Below are positions 18,216 to 28,041 of a stretch of 64,000 bases of DNA, in pieces. The position numbers and the translations under genes were made by a program. The DNA is from Bradyrhizobium diazoefficiens (GTDB taxonomy: Bacteria > Pseudomonadota > Alphaproteobacteria > Rhizobiales > Xanthobacteraceae), in contig NZ_CP067102.1 of the NCBI RefSeq assembly GCF_016616885.1, positions 6,290,501-6,354,500 on the forward strand, in the 5' to 3' direction. The notes below the pieces were generated by a model that saw only the letters and a program-made list of their open reading frames with translations, searched no databases and was not told the origin of the DNA. Position 1 is the first letter of the stretch; each line of letters opens with the position of its first letter.

Positions 18216-18259
18216 CTGGGTACGACGGCGATAAGGAGTTTGGTAATAATGTTACGCAT
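18194..18259 (-). CDS. ilv operon leader peptide
   Basis: A 21-codon reading frame starting MRNIITKLLIAVV and ending at TAG. Eight of residues 4 to 13 are Ile, Leu or Val, the three amino acids made by the downstream pathway; the following PRHTAGGG has none. It is followed by alternative RNA stems and an intrinsic terminator before ilvB. This is the layout of ribosome-mediated attenuation of ilv operons known in proteobacteria. The peptide has no other expected role. Confidence 0.85.
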   Translation of the reverse strand: MRNIITKLLIAVVPRHTAGGG

Positions 18260-18413
18260 GGCAGGCGCTCAGCTTCCCAAAGGTTGCGCGAAACATAGCG
18301 GCCAAAGCCCGGATGTCAAGGCAATGTGGCCATTCCAACGCGATTTTGGCAGTGTAGCGGTGTTCCCGGAGTTCGGCGAGAGGTAAAATCGGGAACCGGA
18401 GGACAAAAGCACG

Positions 18414-19355
18414 TCAGCGGGGGGTCCGGGCCGCGTTAGCGGCGCCCGTGAGCCATCCCTTGGCCTCCGCCGGCTTCACCCACTCGAATTCGGGAAGCTG
18501 GTGCCGGAACCAGGTGAATTGGCGCTTGGCGTAGTGGCGGGTGTCGGCGCGGCCGATCGTGGCGGCCTCCTCCAGGCTGAGCTCACCGCGCAGATGCCGG
18601 ATCAGGGCTGGCACGCCGTGGGCCTTCATGGCCGGCAGCAGCGGATCGAGGTTGCGGGCAGCAAGCTGCTCGACCTCGGTCAGGGCGCCCGCGCCCAGCA
18701 TGGCGTCGAAACGGGCATCGATGCGCGCATAGAGCTCGTCGCGTTCGGGCGCGAGAAACACCGCGCGAAAACTGTCCTTTGGCAGCAGCGGTGGCTGGCC
18801 CTCGTGGTGCCAGTCGAGCAGCGAGCGCCCGGTCGCCTCGACCACTTCCAGCGCGCGCGCAATTCTCGTGCGGTCGCGCAGGTTCAATCGTTCGGCCGCA
18901 CGCGGGTCGCGACGCGCGAGTTCCGCATGCAGCGCCTCGACGCCGTTCCGCTCCAGCCGCGCGCGGACGCCCTCGCGCACTTCGGCGAGGATCGGCGGCA
19001 CCACGGAAAGACCCGCCGTCAACGCCTTGAAATACAGCCCGGTGCCGCCGATGAAGATCGGCAGCCGACCCTCGGCCTTCGCTTCTTCCAGCATCTTCGC
19101 CGCATCGGCAACCCAGGCGCCCGCCGAAAAATTCACGGCCGCATCGACGTGGCCATAGAGGCGATGCGGAACGCGCGCCTCCTCATCAGGCGTGGGGCGC
19201 GCGGTGATGACGCTGAGGTCGCGATAGACCTGCATGGAATCGGCATTGATGACGATGCCGCCCACGCTCTGCGCGAGCTCCAACGCCAGCGCCGACTTGC
19301 CGCTGGCGGTCGGGCCTGCGATAAGCACGGCCTTGCTCGAATGCCTCTCGCTCAC
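18414..19355 (-). CDS. miaA: tRNA dimethylallyltransferase
   Basis: 313 residues, starting at a GTG at 19355 preceded by TTTGAGGTTTTC; the frame extends upstream without family similarity. MiaA prenylates A37 of tRNAs reading UNN codons. The P-loop is GPTASGKS (14-21), then [38 protein letters not shown] and the late [14 protein letters not shown], all typical. Divergent from serB with 11 bases between starts, so promoters overlap. It follows the ilv leader upstream region on the same strand with no functional link apparent. Confidence 0.96.
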   Translation of the reverse strand: MSERHSSKAVLIAGPTASGKSALALELAQSVGGIVINADSMQVYRDLSVITARPTPDEEARVPHRLYGHVDAAVNFSAGAWVADAAKMLEEAKAEGRLPIFIGGTGLYFKALTAGLSVVPPILAEVREGVRARLERNGVEALHAELARRDPRAAERLNLRDRTRIARALEVVEATGRSLLDWHHEGQPPLLPKDSFRAVFLAPERDELYARIDARFDAMLGAGALTEVEQLAARNLDPLLPAMKAHGVPALIRHLRGELSLEEAATIGRADTRHYAKRQFTWFRHQLPEFEWVKPAEAKGWLTGAANAARTPR

Positions 19356-19366
19356 GAAAACCTCAA

Positions 19367-20272
19367 ATGTCCCTCGTCGCCACGCTGATCTGCAATCCCG
19401 CCAATCCCGCGCTCGATTCCACCATCGTCGACGGCGCTCGCGCCGTGCTGCCACAAGCAACACCCGCGCACTGGCTGTTCGACGGGGTTGCGGTTGACAT
19501 TCCCTTCGGCGCCGACAGTAACCTCGCAGGCGACCGTCACGCCATCGAAGAGCGGTTGCGCGAGATCCGCGGTGACCTGCCCATCGACATTGTCGTGCAG
19601 CCAGTCGGCTTCCGGCGCAAGAAGCTTTTTCTCGCCGATATGGATTCCACCATGATTGGTCAGGAATGCATTGACGAGCTCGCCGATCTCGTCGGGATGA
19701 AGGCTCATGTAGCGACCATCACTGAACGCGCGATGCGTGGCGAGATCGAGTTCGAGCCGGCGCTGCGCGAGCGCGTCGCGCTGCTGAAGGATCTCCCCGC
19801 CAGCGTCGTCGACGAGGTGCTGGCCAAGCGCATTACGCTCACCCCGGGCGGCCGCGAATTGGTCGCGACCATGCGCGCCCACGGCGCCTATACCTGCCTC
19901 GTCTCCGGCGGCTTCACCCTGTTCACGCGCGCAGTCGCCGCCAAACTCGGCTTCCAGGAGAACCGCGCCAACGAGCTCGTCGTGCGCGACAGCAAGTTCA
20001 CCGGCGAGGTGAAGGAGCCGATCCTGGGCCGCGCGGCCAAGCTGGCGACGCTGGTGGACCTGATGGAATCGTTCGATCTCGATGACGTTGACTCGGTCGT
20101 CGTCGGCGACGGCGCCAACGACCTCGCGATGATCCAGGCGGCGGGGCTGGGCGTGGCGTATCACGCGAAGCCGGCGGTGGCGGCAGCGGCGGCTGCGCGG
20201 ATCGACCATGGCGATCTCACAGCGCTGCTTTATGCGCAGGGGTATCGGCGGGACGAATTCGTAGAGGGGTAG
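19367..20272 (+). CDS. serB: Phosphoserine phosphatase
   Basis: 301 residues. The last step of serine synthesis. HAD motif I is [14 protein letters not shown] (nucleophile Asp91, general acid Asp93), motif II Ser in [11 protein letters not shown], and motif [17 protein letters not shown]. An N-terminal region of about 85 residues corresponds to the ACT-like part of proteobacterial SerB. The start codon has only a weak ribosome site. It converges on degP with a hairpin-rich repeat between. Confidence 0.95.
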   Translation: MSLVATLICNPANPALDSTIVDGARAVLPQATPAHWLFDGVAVDIPFGADSNLAGDRHAIEERLREIRGDLPIDIVVQPVGFRRKKLFLADMDSTMIGQECIDELADLVGMKAHVATITERAMRGEIEFEPALRERVALLKDLPASVVDEVLAKRITLTPGGRELVATMRAHGAYTCLVSGGFTLFTRAVAAKLGFQENRANELVVRDSKFTGEVKEPILGRAAKLATLVDLMESFDLDDVDSVVVGDGANDLAMIQAAGLGVAYHAKPAVAAAAAARIDHGDLTALLYAQGYRRDEFVEG

Positions 20273-20283
20273 CCTCCTCTCCG

Positions 20284-20388
20284 CTGTCATCACCCGCGAA
20301 AAGCGGGTGATCCAGTATTCCAGAGGCGGCAGTGCTTGAACCGAGAAGCCGCGGCGTGCTGGGCCCCGGTCAAGCCGGGGCATGACAG
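20284..20388. repeat. Nested palindromic intergenic repeat between serB and degP
   Basis: Outer arms CTGTCAT (20284-20290) and ATGACAG (20382-20388) enclose two GC-rich hairpins: ATCACCCGC/GCGGGTGAT at 20289-20311 and CCCCGG/CCGGGG at 20364-20380. It lies between convergent genes and could end transcription from both sides. The type is common between Bradyrhizobium genes. Confidence 0.65.
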
Positions 20389-20412
20389 TGAGTGTGGGGC
20401 TAAGAACGTCCC

Positions 20413-21912
20413 TTACTGCACGCTCAGCGCCACAAACCGCAGCTCGCCGTCACCATTCGAGACCAGCAGCAGCACGGACTTCTTGCCGTCCTTCTTGAGC
20501 TGGTCCACGCGCTTCTGGATGTCGGCGCCGCTAGCGACTGCTTCCTGCGCGACTTCGACGATGACGTCGCCGGCGGAGAGCCGCTTCTCGGCGGCGTCCG
20601 AACTGGCGTCGACATTGGTGACGACCACGCCCTTGACGGTGTCCTTGATCTTGTAACGCGTGCGCAGATCCTTGTTCAGCACGGCGAGATCGAGGCCGAG
20701 CGCCTTCTGCGTCACCAGCTTCTCAGGCGGCGGCTCGTCGGTCTTGACAGCGGCCTGCACCTTTTCGGGATCCTGCAGGCGACCGAGCGTGACCTTCTTG
20801 GTCTGCTCCTCGCCCTTGCGGATGATGACGACGTCGACCTCCTTGCCGACCGCGGTGTCGGCGACGACGCGAGACAGGTCCTTCGGATCCTTGACGTCCT
20901 TGCCGTCGAACTTGACGACGACGTCGCCCGGTTCGATGCCGGCCGGCTTGGCCGGGCCCTTGTCGTCGATGCCGGCCACCAGCGCGCCGCGCGCCGGCTT
21001 GATGTTCAAGCTCTCGGCGATCTCGTCGGTGACGCCCTGGATGCGCACGCCAAGCCAGCCGCGGCGCAATTCGCCGAACTGGCGGAGCTGGTCGACGACG
21101 CCCGCGACCGTCTTCGACGGCACGGCGAAGCCGATGCCGATCGAGCCGCCGGAGGGCGAGATGATCAGGGTGTTGACGCCGATGACGTCGCCTTCGAGGT
21201 TGAACAGCGGGCCGCCGGAATTGCCGCGGTTGATGGCGGCGTCGGTCTGGATGTAGCTGTCATAGGGGCCCGAGGAGATGTCGCGGTTCTTGGCCGAGAC
21301 GATGCCCGCGGTCACCGTGCCGCCGAGGCTGAAGGGGTTGCCGATCGCGACCACCCAGTCACCCAAACGCAGCTTGTCCGAGTCGCCGAACTTCACCGAG
21401 ACGAGCGGCTTCGACGGCTTGAACTTCAAGACGGCGAGGTCGGTCTTCTTGTCGACGCCGACCAGCTCGGCCTTGATCTTGGTGCCGTCGTTGAGGATGA
21501 CGTTGATCTCGTCTGCATCCGCGATGACGTGGTTGTTGGTCACCACGACGCCGGAGGTGTCGATGATGAAGCCGCTTCCGAGCGAGTTGGTCTTGCGCGG
21601 CGGGCCGGCGCCGTTATCGCCGCCCTTGCTGCCGCCGCCGGGACCTTTGCGGTTCTTGAAGAAGTCGTCGAAGAATTCCTCGAAGGGCGAGCCGGGCGGC
21701 AATTGCGGCATGGTGTTGCTGCCGCCGCCCTTGGCCTCGACGGTTTGCGAGGTCGAGATGTTGACGACCGCGTCGATCACCTTTTCGGCGACGTCGGCGA
21801 TGCCCTCCGGTCCGCGCGCATGCGCCGGCGAGCCGAACACGCCGAAAGCGCCGACGGCGAGCGCCGCCAGCCCTAAGCGCAAGCGGGTCTGGGCAATGAT
21901 GGCTGCGGTCAT
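20413..21912 (-). CDS. degP: Do-like periplasmic serine protease/chaperone (DegP/HtrA)
   Basis: 499 residues, from the ATG at 21912 with TGGAG upstream. N-terminal signal peptide (cleaved near AHA-RG), then a trypsin-like domain with the triad His128 (TNNHVIA), Asp158 (KKTDLAV) and Ser232 (INRGNSGGPLF), then two PDZ domains (about 265-365 and 390-490). A Gly/Pro-rich loop around 60-108 corresponds to the LA loop. It degrades or refolds misfolded periplasmic proteins. It is last in the string hflK-hflC-DUF2065-degP, as in other rhizobia, pointing to a shared envelope quality-control role. Confidence 0.95.
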   Translation of the reverse strand: MTAAIIAQTRLRLGLAALAVGAFGVFGSPAHARGPEGIADVAEKVIDAVVNISTSQTVEAKGGGSNTMPQLPPGSPFEEFFDDFFKNRKGPGGGSKGGDNGAGPPRKTNSLGSGFIIDTSGVVVTNNHVIADADEINVILNDGTKIKAELVGVDKKTDLAVLKFKPSKPLVSVKFGDSDKLRLGDWVVAIGNPFSLGGTVTAGIVSAKNRDISSGPYDSYIQTDAAINRGNSGGPLFNLEGDVIGVNTLIISPSGGSIGIGFAVPSKTVAGVVDQLRQFGELRRGWLGVRIQGVTDEIAESLNIKPARGALVAGIDDKGPAKPAGIEPGDVVVKFDGKDVKDPKDLSRVVADTAVGKEVDVVIIRKGEEQTKKVTLGRLQDPEKVQAAVKTDEPPPEKLVTQKALGLDLAVLNKDLRTRYKIKDTVKGVVVTNVDASSDAAEKRLSAGDVIVEVAQEAVASGADIQKRVDQLKKDGKKSVLLLVSNGDGELRFVALSVQ

Positions 21913-22055
21913 TGTAATCTCCAGAGAATAGGATTCGGCCTCAAGACTGCGCTCGAACGGGGGCACGGCGCAAGCGCGGAGCTTAACGGGTTTCAAGATC
22001 CGGATAATACGGCGAAAACCCGCCTCTCGCCTTCACTTTGGCGTTGGCGCGACAG

Positions 22056-22262
22056 CTAGATCGGGCGTCGCATCACCCAGATCAGGATCAGGCCGGCGAC
22101 GGCCGAGCCGATCCCGACCGCCCGCAGGATATTGTCCGGCGTGGCAATGGCGCTCTTCATGGCCTTGCGCATCCAGTTTGGACTGGCCGCGAACATCAAG
22201 CCTTCCAGCACGAACAGAATGCCTAAGCCGATGAGGAAGTCGGCGAACGCAATGGACCTCAT
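22056..22262 (-). CDS. DUF2065 (YjeT-like) small membrane protein
   Basis: 68 residues from the ATG at 22262 after GGGAGGTTCC. Two membrane helices (SIAFADFLIGLGILFVLEGL and ILRAVGIGSAVAGLILIWV) linked by PNWMRKAMKSAIATP, the DUF2065 pattern. YjeT also follows hflC in Escherichia coli, so the linkage is old. Molecular role unknown; a small accessory of the HflKC complex is the contextual guess. Confidence 0.88.
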   Translation of the reverse strand: MRSIAFADFLIGLGILFVLEGLMFAASPNWMRKAMKSAIATPDNILRAVGIGSAVAGLILIWVMRRPI

Positions 22263-22333
22263 CGGATTGGAACCTCCCGTGGTGCTGTTCTTGTCTGGAC
22301 GAAGGGCGGCCAAACCTGCCGTCCTTGTCTAGC

Positions 22334-23230
22334 TTACGGTTTCGCCGGCGTCTCGGTCGCCGTCTTGCCGGACGGGTTACCAAAATACCGGAAGAAATCC
22401 GAGTCCGGCCGCAGCAGGAAGCGGGTGTCGTCCTTCTTCAGCCCGGTCTCGTAGGCCGTCATCGACCGGTAGAACGCGAAGAAGTCAGCATCCTTGCCAT
22501 AGGCTTCGGCAAAGAGACGGTTGCGCTCGGCGTCACCCACGCCGCGCGTCTGCTCGGCCTGCGAGTTGGCTTCGGCAATAATCACCGTCACATCACGGTC
22601 GGCCTTGGAGCGGATCTCCTGCGCCTTCTGGCCGCCCTGTGCACGGAATTCGGCCGCTTCCCGCTGACGCTCGGACTTCATCCGGTCGTACACCGCCTGG
22701 CTGTTCTGCTCCGGCAGGTCGGCACGGCGAATGCGGACGTCGACGACCTCGATACCGTAACCGCCGGCCTCGTGGTCGAGCTGCTCGCGGATGCGCCCCA
22801 TCAGCCTCTCGCGCTCATCACGCACTACGGCGATGAAGTTGACCTCACCGAGCACGCGGCGCAACGCCGCGTTCAACAGCGAGGTGAGCTGGAGGTTCGC
22901 GGCCTGGATCGAGCCGACGCTCTGGTAGAAGCGTAGCGCGTCCTTGATGCGGTAGCGCGCAAAGGCGTCGACCACGAGCCGCTTCTGGTCGGAGGCAATG
23001 ACCTCCTGCGACGGGTTCTCGAGATCGAGGATCCGCTTGTCGATGTTGATCACGGAGTTCCAGGGCGCCTTGAAGTGCAGCCCGGGATCGGTGACGACGT
23101 CCACCGGCTTGCCGAATTGCAGCACGATGGTCTGCTCGGTCTGCTGCACCGTGAACAACGACATGTAGCCGACAATCACGACCAGAAGCGCCGCAAGCAG
23201 CGCAACGATGCCTGTAACCGGAGACCTCAT
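22334..23230 (-). CDS. hflC: HflC, subunit of the FtsH-regulating SPFH complex
   Basis: 298 residues. One N-terminal membrane helix (residues about 5-25), then a band-7/SPFH domain with FTVQQTEQTIVLQFGKPV and a long C-terminal helical region (MKSERQREAAEFRAQGGQKAQEIRSKADRD). It forms with HflK a cage around FtsH in the inner membrane. Its ATG overlaps the hflK stop by four bases (ATGA). Confidence 0.96.
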   Translation of the reverse strand: MRSPVTGIVALLAALLVVIVGYMSLFTVQQTEQTIVLQFGKPVDVVTDPGLHFKAPWNSVINIDKRILDLENPSQEVIASDQKRLVVDAFARYRIKDALRFYQSVGSIQAANLQLTSLLNAALRRVLGEVNFIAVVRDERERLMGRIREQLDHEAGGYGIEVVDVRIRRADLPEQNSQAVYDRMKSERQREAAEFRAQGGQKAQEIRSKADRDVTVIIAEANSQAEQTRGVGDAERNRLFAEAYGKDADFFAFYRSMTAYETGLKKDDTRFLLRPDSDFFRYFGNPSGKTATETPAKP

Positions 23231-24363
23231 CTTGTGCCTCCGCTCGGCTGCTGGCCTGTCGTCGTCGGCCTCTTGGCCGACAATTCATTCAGCGGCAGAT
23301 AGGGCACGACGCCCTGGCCCGAGGAGCTTCCGTCGTAGATCAGCTTGTCCGATCCGCCGAGCACGCGCTCCATGGTCTCCAGATAGATCCGTTCACGCGT
23401 CACGTCGGGCGCCTTCTTGTATTCCTCATACACCTTCAGGAAGCGCGAGCTCTGGCCCTTGGCCTCGGCGACCGCCTGCTCCTTGTAGCCTTCGGCGGCC
23501 TGCAGGATCCGCGCCGCGTTGCCGCGCGCTTCCGGCACGATCTTGTTGGCATAGGTCTGCGCTTCGTTCTGCAACTGCTCGAGGTTGGCGCGCGCCGCCT
23601 GCACGTCGCGGAACGCATCGATCACCTGCGCCGGCGGATCGACCTTCTGCATCTGCACCTGGGTGATCTGGATGCCGGCGCCGTAGCCATCGAGCGTCTT
23701 CTGCATCAAATCCTGCACGGTGGTTTCGGTCTGCGTCCGCGCCCCGGTCAGGATCGGCTGGATGTCAGAGCGGCCGATCACCTCGCGCATCGCGCTTTCG
23801 GCGACCGCCTTCACGGTGCCCTCGGGGTTTTGGATGTTGAACAGGAAGTTGCCGACGCCGTTGGGCTTGATGCGCCACAGCACGGTGAAGTCGACATCGA
23901 CGATGTTCTCGTCGCCGGTCAGCATCAGGCTCTCTTCCGGCACGTCACGGATCGAGCGGCCGCGGCGGGCCGGATCGTCGATCAGGGTCATGCCGATGGA
24001 AATGGTGGACACGCGCAGAGCCTTCGGCAGCAGCACGGTCTCGATCGGATAGGGCAGATGATAGTTCAGGCCCGGATCCACGGTGCGCACATGCTTGCCG
24101 AAGCGCAGCACGACTCCCTGCTCTTCAGACTGCACGCGGAAGAAGCCCGACAACAGCCAGAGTGCGATGATGATCAGCAGGATCAGCGTGATGCCTATGC
24201 CGGAGAAATAGCCACCGGGCATGATCTGCTGCAGCCGGTCCTGGCCGCGCCGCAGAAGGTCCTCCAGATCCGGCGGCCTCGGCCCGACGGGTTGCGGGCC
24301 TGAGCCCCATGGTCCCTTCGGACCCGAGCCCCACGGGCCACCGCCCTGATTCTTCCACGGCAT
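23227..24363 (-). CDS. hflK: HflK, subunit of the FtsH-regulating SPFH complex
   Basis: 378 residues. A Gly/Pro/Trp-rich cytoplasmic N-terminus (MPWKNQGGGPWGSG...), a membrane helix at about 55-75, then the SPFH domain (RVQSEEQGVVLRFGKHVRTVDPGLNYHLPYPIE) and an Ala/Glu-rich coiled coil ending in a short acidic/basic tail. It is the first of the hflK-hflC-DUF2065-degP string on the minus strand. Confidence 0.96.
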   Translation of the reverse strand: MPWKNQGGGPWGSGPKGPWGSGPQPVGPRPPDLEDLLRRGQDRLQQIMPGGYFSGIGITLILLIIIALWLLSGFFRVQSEEQGVVLRFGKHVRTVDPGLNYHLPYPIETVLLPKALRVSTISIGMTLIDDPARRGRSIRDVPEESLMLTGDENIVDVDFTVLWRIKPNGVGNFLFNIQNPEGTVKAVAESAMREVIGRSDIQPILTGARTQTETTVQDLMQKTLDGYGAGIQITQVQMQKVDPPAQVIDAFRDVQAARANLEQLQNEAQTYANKIVPEARGNAARILQAAEGYKEQAVAEAKGQSSRFLKVYEEYKKAPDVTRERIYLETMERVLGGSDKLIYDGSSSGQGVVPYLPLNELSAKRPTTTGQQPSGGTR

Positions 24364-24523
24364 TCGACGCTCTCCTCGGCAGACCGGGACTAGAACTTAA
24401 GCCGGCCCGCATTGTCCGGTCCGGCTTTATAGGGGACCGAAAGGGCCCTTACAACGCAAGCCTGACCGACCCACGAGCTATGCTCGGGGGCGGAAAAGTC
24501 AATGTAAACATTGGCGAATGCAG

Positions 24524-25039
24524 TTAATAGGACGGCCGCCGACGATATGTCACATAGGAGAAGTCGGCGCTGTCGTCCGGTCCGGCCGGATGGCGGACGC
24601 GGCTCGTTTCGTCCCACTGCGCCCTGTCGATCCTAAAATGCGTGTCGCCGTCGGGCCGCGCATGCACTTCCGTGATCTCGAGGCGGTCAGCGCGATCGAG
24701 CCATTGCCGGTAGATCTCGGCGCCGCCGATCACCGCGATCTCGGCGACCGAACGCCGCAGGGCATCACCAAGCGCAACCGCGCCCGCGTCCGTGGCCGAT
24801 GTCGTGACGACAGCGCCGGCGGCGCGGTAGTCCGCATCGCGCGTGATCACGATGTTGGTGCGGCCCCGCAGCGGCCGGCGCCCGGGCAGGGATTCAAAGG
24901 TCTTGCGGCCCATGATCACGGGTTTGCCGATGGTGAGCGCCTTGAAGCGCGCCATGTCGGATTTCAATCGCCACGGGATCGCGTTGCCGGCACCGATGAC
25001 GCCGTTCTCCGCAATCGCGACGACGAAGACGATCTCCAT
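24524..25039 (-). CDS. folA: Dihydrofolate reductase
   Basis: 171 residues. Reduces dihydrofolate to tetrahydrofolate with NADPH. VVAIAENGVIGAGNAIPWRLKSDMARFK carries the catalytic Asp28, followed by KPVIMGRKTFESL, RTNIVITRD and the AVIGGAEIY NADPH loop. Its start ATG overlaps the stop of the acetyltransferase gene by one base (TGATG). With thyA two genes upstream it recycles the folate oxidised by thymidylate synthesis. The reading frame continues upstream but only out of the family. Confidence 0.96.
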   Translation of the reverse strand: MEIVFVVAIAENGVIGAGNAIPWRLKSDMARFKALTIGKPVIMGRKTFESLPGRRPLRGRTNIVITRDADYRAAGAVVTTSATDAGAVALGDALRRSVAEIAVIGGAEIYRQWLDRADRLEITEVHARPDGDTHFRIDRAQWDETSRVRHPAGPDDSADFSYVTYRRRPSY

Positions 25040-25518
25040 CAGGACCCCGCAAGCCGCGTCAGTGCAGGACCGCTGACACGACACAGCGTCCAATCGTCCA
25101 GCATCACGGCGCCGAGCGATTTGTAGAACGCGATCGACGGCGCGTTCCAGTCGAGCACCGCCCATTGCAGGCGCGACCAGCCATTGTCGACGCATTCCTT
25201 CGCCAGATAGACCAGCAGCGCCTTGCCGATGCCTTTGCCCCGATGCGACGGCCGCACATATAAATCTTCGAGATAGATGCCGTGGCGGCCGCTGAAGGTC
25301 GAGAAATTCAGGAACCACACCGCAAAGCCGACGGGCTCGCCGTTCCACTCGGCAATCGCACAAAACAGCCGTGGATCGTTACCGAACAAGGCGACCGCAA
25401 TCATCGCTTCGGTCGCCTCGACCTCATGCGAGAGCTTTTCGTACACGGCGAGCTCGCGGACGAAATCGAGGACAAGCCCGGCTTCGCCAGGACGCGCGCG
25501 GCGAATGCTCAGCGACAT
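25039..25518 (-). CDS. GNAT-family N-acetyltransferase
   Basis: 159 residues starting five bases after thyA. The acetyl-CoA loop LYVRPSHRGKGIGKALLVYLAKE is clear, preceded by FLNFSTFSGRHGIYLEDL and followed by AVLDWNAPSIAFYKSLGA. This pattern resembles the diamine/spermidine acetyltransferase-like group (Trp-Asn-x-x-Ala-Ile-x-Phe-Tyr). Sandwiched and coupled between thyA and folA, an arrangement seen in related genomes. Substrate not known. Confidence 0.88.
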   Translation of the reverse strand: MSLSIRRARPGEAGLVLDFVRELAVYEKLSHEVEATEAMIAVALFGNDPRLFCAIAEWNGEPVGFAVWFLNFSTFSGRHGIYLEDLYVRPSHRGKGIGKALLVYLAKECVDNGWSRLQWAVLDWNAPSIAFYKSLGAVMLDDWTLCRVSGPALTRLAGS

Positions 25519-25523
25519 CGGTG

Positions 25524-26318
25524 CTAAACCGCGACTTCCGCCTTGATATGCGGATGCGGATCGTAGCCGACGAGCTCGAAATCCTCGTAACGGAAGGAGA
25601 AGATGTCCTTCACGTCGGGATTGATCCGCATCACCGGCAGCGCGCGCGGCGCACGCGTGAGCTGCAGCCGCGCCTGCTCCAGATGGTTGGAATAGAGATG
25701 GGTGTCGCCGAACGAATGCACGAAATCGCCGGGCTTCAGGCCGGTGACCTGCGCCACCATCATGGTGAGCAGCGCGTAGGACGCGATATTGAAGGGCACG
25801 CCGAGGAATACGTCCGCCGAGCGCTGATAGAGCTGGCACGACAGCTTGCCGCTGGCGACATAGAACTGGAACAGGCAATGACAGGGCGGCAGCGCCATCT
25901 TGTCGACTTCGGCCGGATTCCACGCCGAGACGATCAGGCGGCGCGAGTCCGGATTGCGCTTGATCATGTCGACGACGTCAGCGATCTGGTCGATGCTGCG
26001 GCCGTCCGGCGCCGGCCAGGAGCGCCATTGATGGCCATAGACCGGGCCGAGATCGCCATTGGCGTCGGCCCACTCGTCCCAGATGGTGACGCCGTTGTCC
26101 TTGAGGTACTTGATGTTGGTGTCGCCCTTCAGGAACCACAGCAGCTCATGCACGATCGCCTTCAGCGGCAGCCGCTTGGTGGTCAGCATTGGGAAGCCGG
26201 CGGACAGATTGAAGCGCATCTGATGGCCGAACACCGACAGCGTGCCGGTGCCGGTCCGGTCGGTCTTCTCGGCGCCGTCTGAAAGAATCCGCTCGAGCAG
26301 GTCCTGATACTGGTGCAT
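25524..26318 (-). CDS. thyA: Thymidylate synthase (ThyA class)
   Basis: 264 residues from the ATG at 26318, exactly the Escherichia coli length; an in-frame upstream start would add 14 residues. Methylates dUMP to dTMP using methylene-tetrahydrofolate. Features: [29 protein letters not shown], the catalytic Cys in [12 protein letters not shown], and [19 protein letters not shown]. First gene of a thyA-GNAT-folA unit. Confidence 0.97.
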   Translation of the reverse strand: MHQYQDLLERILSDGAEKTDRTGTGTLSVFGHQMRFNLSAGFPMLTTKRLPLKAIVHELLWFLKGDTNIKYLKDNGVTIWDEWADANGDLGPVYGHQWRSWPAPDGRSIDQIADVVDMIKRNPDSRRLIVSAWNPAEVDKMALPPCHCLFQFYVASGKLSCQLYQRSADVFLGVPFNIASYALLTMMVAQVTGLKPGDFVHSFGDTHLYSNHLEQARLQLTRAPRALPVMRINPDVKDIFSFRYEDFELVGYDPHPHIKAEVAV

Positions 26319-26519
26319 GTGCCAATGAGCCTTTGGGGAGGCGGCGAACTTAACGGCCACCCCCGCGCTGCGACAGCGGCGATTCGCTGTCCGCGGCCAC
26401 TATACCCCGAAAAATGAGCGTTCCCGGCCCAAACCACAAGGGGCGGAACTGGCGTCCCACCCCTTGTCTATCGGCTTGATTGTGCTCGCTAAGTTGGCGG
26501 CTCGCGCACCCACCCGCGA

Positions 26520-28034
26520 TCAATTCTCGGATTCGGTGAACACCTCGTCGCGCTTGGCCCGCAAGAAAGGCAGCACCGTAAGTATCAGAAGGAACGCCGC
26601 GATCGCGAGCAGCACCGCCGAGAGCGGACGCGTCAGGAACACGCTCCAGTCACCGCGCGAGATCAGCAATGCGCGGCGCAGGTTCTCTTCCATCAGCGGT
26701 CCGAGCACCATGCCGAGCAGCAGCGGCGCCGGCTCGAAATCGTGCTTGATCAGCCAATAGCCGACGAGACCGAACACACCTGCCAAGATGACGTCGACCG
26801 GCGCGTTGTTCACCGAGTAGATGCCGATCGCGCAGAAGATCACGATCGAAGGGAACATCAGCCGGTACGGCACACGCAGCAGTCGGACCCAGATTCCGAC
26901 CAGCGGCAGGTTGATGATGATCAGCATCAGATTGCCGATCCACATCGAGGCGATCATGCCCCAGACCAGATCAGGCTGCTTCTGCATGACCTGCGGCCCC
27001 GGCACGATGCCATGAATGGTCATCGCACCCACCATCAGCGCCATCACCGCGTTCGGCGGGATACCAAGCGTCAGTAGCGGGATGAAGGAGGTCTGGGCGG
27101 CTGCGTTGTTGGCGCTTTCCGGCGCTGCCACGCCCTCGATCGCGCCGCGCCCGAACCGCGACGGGTTCTTGGCGAGCTTCTTCTCGAGCGTATAGGCCGC
27201 AAACGACGCGATGACCGCACCGCCGCCGGGCAGGATGCCGAGGATCGAGCCGAGCACGGTGCCGCGCAGGATCGCGGGCGTCGAGTCGACCAGGTCTTTC
27301 CTGGTCGGCATCAGGCCGGTGATCTTCTGCTGCACGAGATCGCGGTTCATCTCGGCGCCGGCGTCGAGATTGCGGATGATCTCGGCAAAGCCGAACACGC
27401 CCATCGCCACCGTCGCGAAGCCGAGACCGTCGGCAAGCTCCGGAATATTGAAGGCCATGCGCGAGGCGCCGGTCTCGATATCCGAGCCGACCATCGACAA
27501 CAGCAGGCCGAACACGATCATCGCGATCGCCTTCAGCACCGAGCCCTTGGCCAGCACGACCGCAAAGATCAGGCCGAGCACCATCAACGAGAAGTACTCA
27601 GCCGGACCGAATGCAAGCGCGAGCTTGGTCAGCGGCGCGCCGAGCACGGCGATGAGCACGGTCGCGACGCAGCCGGCGAAGAACGAGCCGATCGCGGCAA
27701 TCGCGAGCGCCGGACCGGCGCGCCCCTGCTTGGCCATCTGGTGGCCGTCGATGGCTGTGACGACCGATGTCGCTTCACCTGGTATGTTGACCAGGATCGA
27801 GGTGGTGGAGCCGCCATATTGGGCGCCGTAATAGATGCCGGCGAGCATGATCAGCGCGCCGACCGGCGGCAATCCGAAGGTGATCGGCAGCAGCATCGCG
27901 ACGGTCGCAATAGTGCCGATGCCCGGCAGCACGCCGACCAGCGTGCCGACGAGCGCGCCGATCAGGCACATCAGAAGGTTGATCGGAGAGAGCGCAACGA
28001 CAAAACCGTGAGCGAGGTTTGCAAAAATATCCAT
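26520..28034 (-). CDS. tctA: Tripartite tricarboxylate transporter large membrane subunit (TctA)
   Basis: 504 residues with about 10-12 membrane helices. The TctA signatures are present: GVLPGIGTIATVAMLLPITFGLPPVGALIMLAGIYYGAQYGGSTTSILVNIPGE near residues 35-90 and GSILGILPGGGAVIASFAAYTLEKK in the second half. With TctB it forms the membrane part of a secondary, binding-protein-dependent carboxylate importer. No TctC binding protein is encoded within this window, so it must use one from elsewhere. Seven bases separate it from tctB. Confidence 0.95.
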   Translation of the reverse strand: MDIFANLAHGFVVALSPINLLMCLIGALVGTLVGVLPGIGTIATVAMLLPITFGLPPVGALIMLAGIYYGAQYGGSTTSILVNIPGEATSVVTAIDGHQMAKQGRAGPALAIAAIGSFFAGCVATVLIAVLGAPLTKLALAFGPAEYFSLMVLGLIFAVVLAKGSVLKAIAMIVFGLLLSMVGSDIETGASRMAFNIPELADGLGFATVAMGVFGFAEIIRNLDAGAEMNRDLVQQKITGLMPTRKDLVDSTPAILRGTVLGSILGILPGGGAVIASFAAYTLEKKLAKNPSRFGRGAIEGVAAPESANNAAAQTSFIPLLTLGIPPNAVMALMVGAMTIHGIVPGPQVMQKQPDLVWGMIASMWIGNLMLIIINLPLVGIWVRLLRVPYRLMFPSIVIFCAIGIYSVNNAPVDVILAGVFGLVGYWLIKHDFEPAPLLLGMVLGPLMEENLRRALLISRGDWSVFLTRPLSAVLLAIAAFLLILTVLPFLRAKRDEVFTESEN

Positions 28035-28041
28035 TACAGCC

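Noticed and set aside
24364..24523. Small frames between hflK and folA
   Set aside because: Only about 160 bases; no features beyond what a promoter region would hold.
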